Shown here in pieces: positions 33,561-35,434 of a DNA stretch of 35,434 nucleotides. Origin of the DNA: Streptomyces griseoincarnatus (GTDB lineage: Bacteria; Actinomycetota; Actinomycetes; Streptomycetales; Streptomycetaceae); the NCBI GenBank assembly GCA_014649575.1, contig BMTH01000030.1, forward strand, positions 1-35,434, given 5' to 3'. Position numbers and translations under genes: made by a program. The stretch's first letter is position 1, and each line of letters opens with the position of its first letter. A model generated the notes under the pieces. That model made no database searches. It was not told the DNA's origin and was given only the letters and a program-made list of their open reading frames with translations.

Positions 33561-34220
33561 TTGCCCGAGCAGCAGATGGAAGAGGCCGGCGAAGAGGCTT
33601 CGCCGGAGCAGCGTGAACCGGTCTGCATCCTGGATGCGGTCATCTGCGTGCACTTTGTCGGCGCCAATCTCCACGTCCTGCTCGTAGAGGTCCTCCGCAA
33701 GGCCGACCTGGTGCTTCTCGTACCGCAGGAGGTCAGCGACGAGGTTGTCGGCAAGGACCGGAAGTACCCCGGGCTCAGGCCCCGGTGGGCCCGCCTGGCC
33801 GGCAGCCGGCACGTGCGGGTCCTTCCCGCACTCCAGGCCGAGTCGGCCCCGCCCCGTGTGGTCGAGGTCTTCGAAGACGTACGGGGGCGCCAGTTCGAAG
33901 ATGCCCTGCGTGAGCGCAAGGATCTCGGGGAAGCTGTCGTCGTGGCGCACGGCGTGCACTACCAGGACCTCGGTCACGAGGTCCTGGTAGCCATCGACGA
34001 CCGGGGCGGCCAGGCCCTCGCGGCAGGCCGCGATCTCCAGGTGATCACGATGGAAGACGTCCTCGAGATGGCCGTCGAGTTCGGCATGTTTCCCACCGAG
34101 GGGCAGCTCAAGAAGGATTACGAGAAGCTCCAGGAGTTCGGCAACGGACTTCCCCCCTACGCAACCACCGGTCTTTCTGCCCGATTCAGGAAATGGCGTT
34201 CCCGGCAGGCAGATGAATAG
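33561..34220 (+). CDS. PIN-like domain protein (possible toxin)
   Basis: 219 aa from a TTG preceded by GAAGGGGTGGGG; an ATG at 33576 is an alternative. The fold pattern is PIN-like: ILDAVIC (D25) on the first strand, an acidic helix with E124 after DLG, then a VLVAIDDRGG strand (D146/D147) and a C-terminal VITMEDVLEMAV strand-helix. PIN proteins are Mg-dependent RNases and often toxins. Pairing with XRE-ImmA/IrrE suggests a toxin-antitoxin or defence module. One oddity is a Val-rich strand in place of a crisp second acidic cluster, so activity is not certain. Confidence 0.65.
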   Translation: MPEQQMEEAGEEASPEQREPVCILDAVICVHFVGANLHVLLVEVLRKADLVLLVPQEVSDEVVGKDRKYPGLRPRWARLAGSRHVRVLPALQAESAPPRVVEVFEDVRGRQFEDALRERKDLGEAVVVAHGVHYQDLGHEVLVAIDDRGGQALAAGRDLQVITMEDVLEMAVEFGMFPTEGQLKKDYEKLQEFGNGLPPYATTGLSARFRKWRSRQADE

Positions 34221-34277
34221 GATGAGAGCCGGGAAAATCCGGCCTACCGGGAAGCTGACACGCTAAAAACAACTCTC

Positions 34278-34308
34278 CTCTTATCAATGCGTCCCCGGTC
34301 GATAAGAG
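34278..34308 (+). terminator. hairpin downstream of the PIN-like gene
   Basis: CTCTTATC and GATAAGAG, perfect 8-bp arms with a 15-nt loop, 58 bp past the stop. AT-richer than its surroundings; could be a terminator or an operator. Confidence 0.45.
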
Positions 34309-35377
34309 TAGACGGTGTGGGGTATGCGGTACTCAATATGCCCTTTCGGATATGCTGACATTCGGGCCGTCATGTCATCGCCCTGCCGGTGCCCCAATCG
34401 CAATAAGAGGATATGGGTGCTGAAGTGCGCGCCGCATGAATCCATTTATGGGCATGCAGATTCACTGATGCAGAGCATGGCGTCTCTTCATTTCAGGAAA
34501 CAGGCCCCCCGGGGGAGAGGGAAATATGGCCCGCCTGTATGTGTACGCGGAGTACTGACCGTGATCCTGCTGTGTATTGACGCCCTGGGCGCAGCGTGAG
34601 GAGACCCGTCAGCTGGCTCGGACACAGCCAGTGAGGCGAAGCCGCTCCAGGCTAGGCTCTCAAAGCGGACGCCGCCCGTCCGGCCGGATTCGTTCCACCG
34701 GCGAGCGGACAACTGCCTGCACTGGGATCTGCCAAAGCCGGGAGCACCCTATTAACAGGCCGAGCAGCACCAGATTGCGGCGGGCGGACGGGCCCTCTTC
34801 CGGCAATCTCAACTCAGCTGACCAACTCCCAAAGCGGTCGCCCGGCTCTTTGGCCCGGCCGTTATGCGCGGGGCAGGATTAGACCTGCACGCAAACAGGG
34901 ATCGTCTGCCGCCTTTCGACGCGGTCGCGGTCTGCGCCCGGACGCCCCTTATGAGGCTGCGCCTTTGAAGGGCATCGCGCTCAGTGCTCCTGGCGTCCTG
35001 GACGACACCGGGAAGCGCTGTGACCTGCGGCGTCGACCACGCGCGGGCAGGTCATCCGAGGGCGTTGCCGAGAGCGAGGAGAAACCGCCGGGGCCGCCCG
35101 GTTGGGCATCCGATGCCGGCACGGCGGCTGGTTGCGCCCGGCAGGTCAGCGAAGCGCAAAAGCTCCGCCGGAGCGACCCGCCCTGGCCCAGGGAACGCTT
35201 TTGATGGCCCGCACACCCTGGCCGGTCCACACCCGGCAACGGCTCCCGTGCCGGGCCTGCCGCGCTCTGCCCGCGGAACTGGCACAGGCGCGCTTCGAGG
35301 AGTGGTCTGCCGAACTTCCCGCGATCCTGCACGACCCCGGAACTGCCGCGATGGCGGGCAAAGACACGCGTCCTCTA
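34309..35377. other. long gene-poor stretch before the IS end
   Basis: More than 1 kb without a convincing gene. The part to about 34560 is noticeably less GC-rich than the rest. An ATG-started 64-aa frame at 35204-35398 (MARTPWPVHTRQ; CRACRALP) is slightly protein-like but lacks a clear ribosome binding site and runs into the putative IS end, so it may be a truncated gene. No Streptomyces-type telomere palindromes are visible here. Confidence 0.4.
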
Positions 35378-35434
35378 AGACCGTGTCCTACGTGGTGAGG
35401 CGTCGTTGTTTCGTTCATGGGGCGGGGTACATGG
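35378..35434 (+). mobile_element. probable left end of an insertion sequence, cut by the window edge
   Basis: The stretch starting AGACCGTGTCCTACGTGG resembles, from memory, the terminal repeats of IS5-family elements in Streptomyces. It is followed by an ATG at 35417 reading MGRGTW to the last base, which would be the first codons of the transposase. The assignment depends on recall of these ends; the rest lies outside the window. Confidence 0.4.

Noticed and set aside
24488..35434. Streptomyces telomere palindromes
   Set aside because: No cluster of GC-rich palindromes with GCGA/GCAA-type loops was seen; the physical end, if near, lies outside the window.

Overview
The window is high-GC DNA with strong G/C preference at third codon positions, GTG/TTG starts, DUF5753-type XRE regulators and the telomere genes tap and tpg. 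Together these point to a Streptomyces or close relative with a linear replicon, either a subtelomeric chromosomal region or a linear plasmid. I see no tRNA, rRNA or CRISPR array.

Layout. (1) 1-7080 is flanking accessory DNA: a small two-helix membrane protein, a DEAD/DEAH helicase with helicase-associated repeats, a CoiA-like nuclease, an unknown 195-aa protein and an Abi-like protein. (2) At 7081 there is a sharp structural boundary. A TGTC terminus is followed by three copies of a 20-bp motif (7087-7106, 7218-7237 and, inverted, 7260-7279), as expected of a TnsB-bound end of a Tn7/Tn5053-like transposon. (3) 7559-15977 is probable defence cargo: a three-gene operon (small middle component, SMC/Rad50-like ATPase with CxxC hook, PD-(D/E)XK nuclease) of the ABC-three-component/Lamassu kind, and a divergent 1016-aa nuclease-like protein with a long helical region. 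(4) 16199-20387 (minus strand) is a tightly overlapping tnsA-tnsB-tnsC operon. (5) Divergent from it are tap (20694-22721) and tpg (23909-24487), for the telomere-associated protein and the terminal protein that caps linear Streptomyces DNA. A tniQ gene lies on the opposite strand exactly between them (22769-23836), splitting what is normally a tap-tpg operon. (6) 24488-35434 is a patchwork: an IS5-type transposase remnant, a multi-pass membrane protein, a possible nuclease, a sigma-like/XRE regulator pair, a small membrane protein, an XRE-ImmA/IrrE protease with a PIN-like partner, long gene-poor stretches, and what looks like the start of an IS at the last 50 bases.

Main interpretation. The transposition genes and telomere genes are physically interleaved, one transposon end is visible at 7081, and no matching inverted end is visible up to 35434. 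This fits a telomeric transposon: a Tn7-like element that carries its own telomere replication genes and may use the replicon end as its second end. I recall, but cannot check here, recent reports of such elements ('telomerons') in Streptomyces. The TnsA-like protein seems to lack two of the residues expected for cleavage, which would matter for how such an element moves. The mechanism is inference; the gene identities and the interleaving are read from the sequence.
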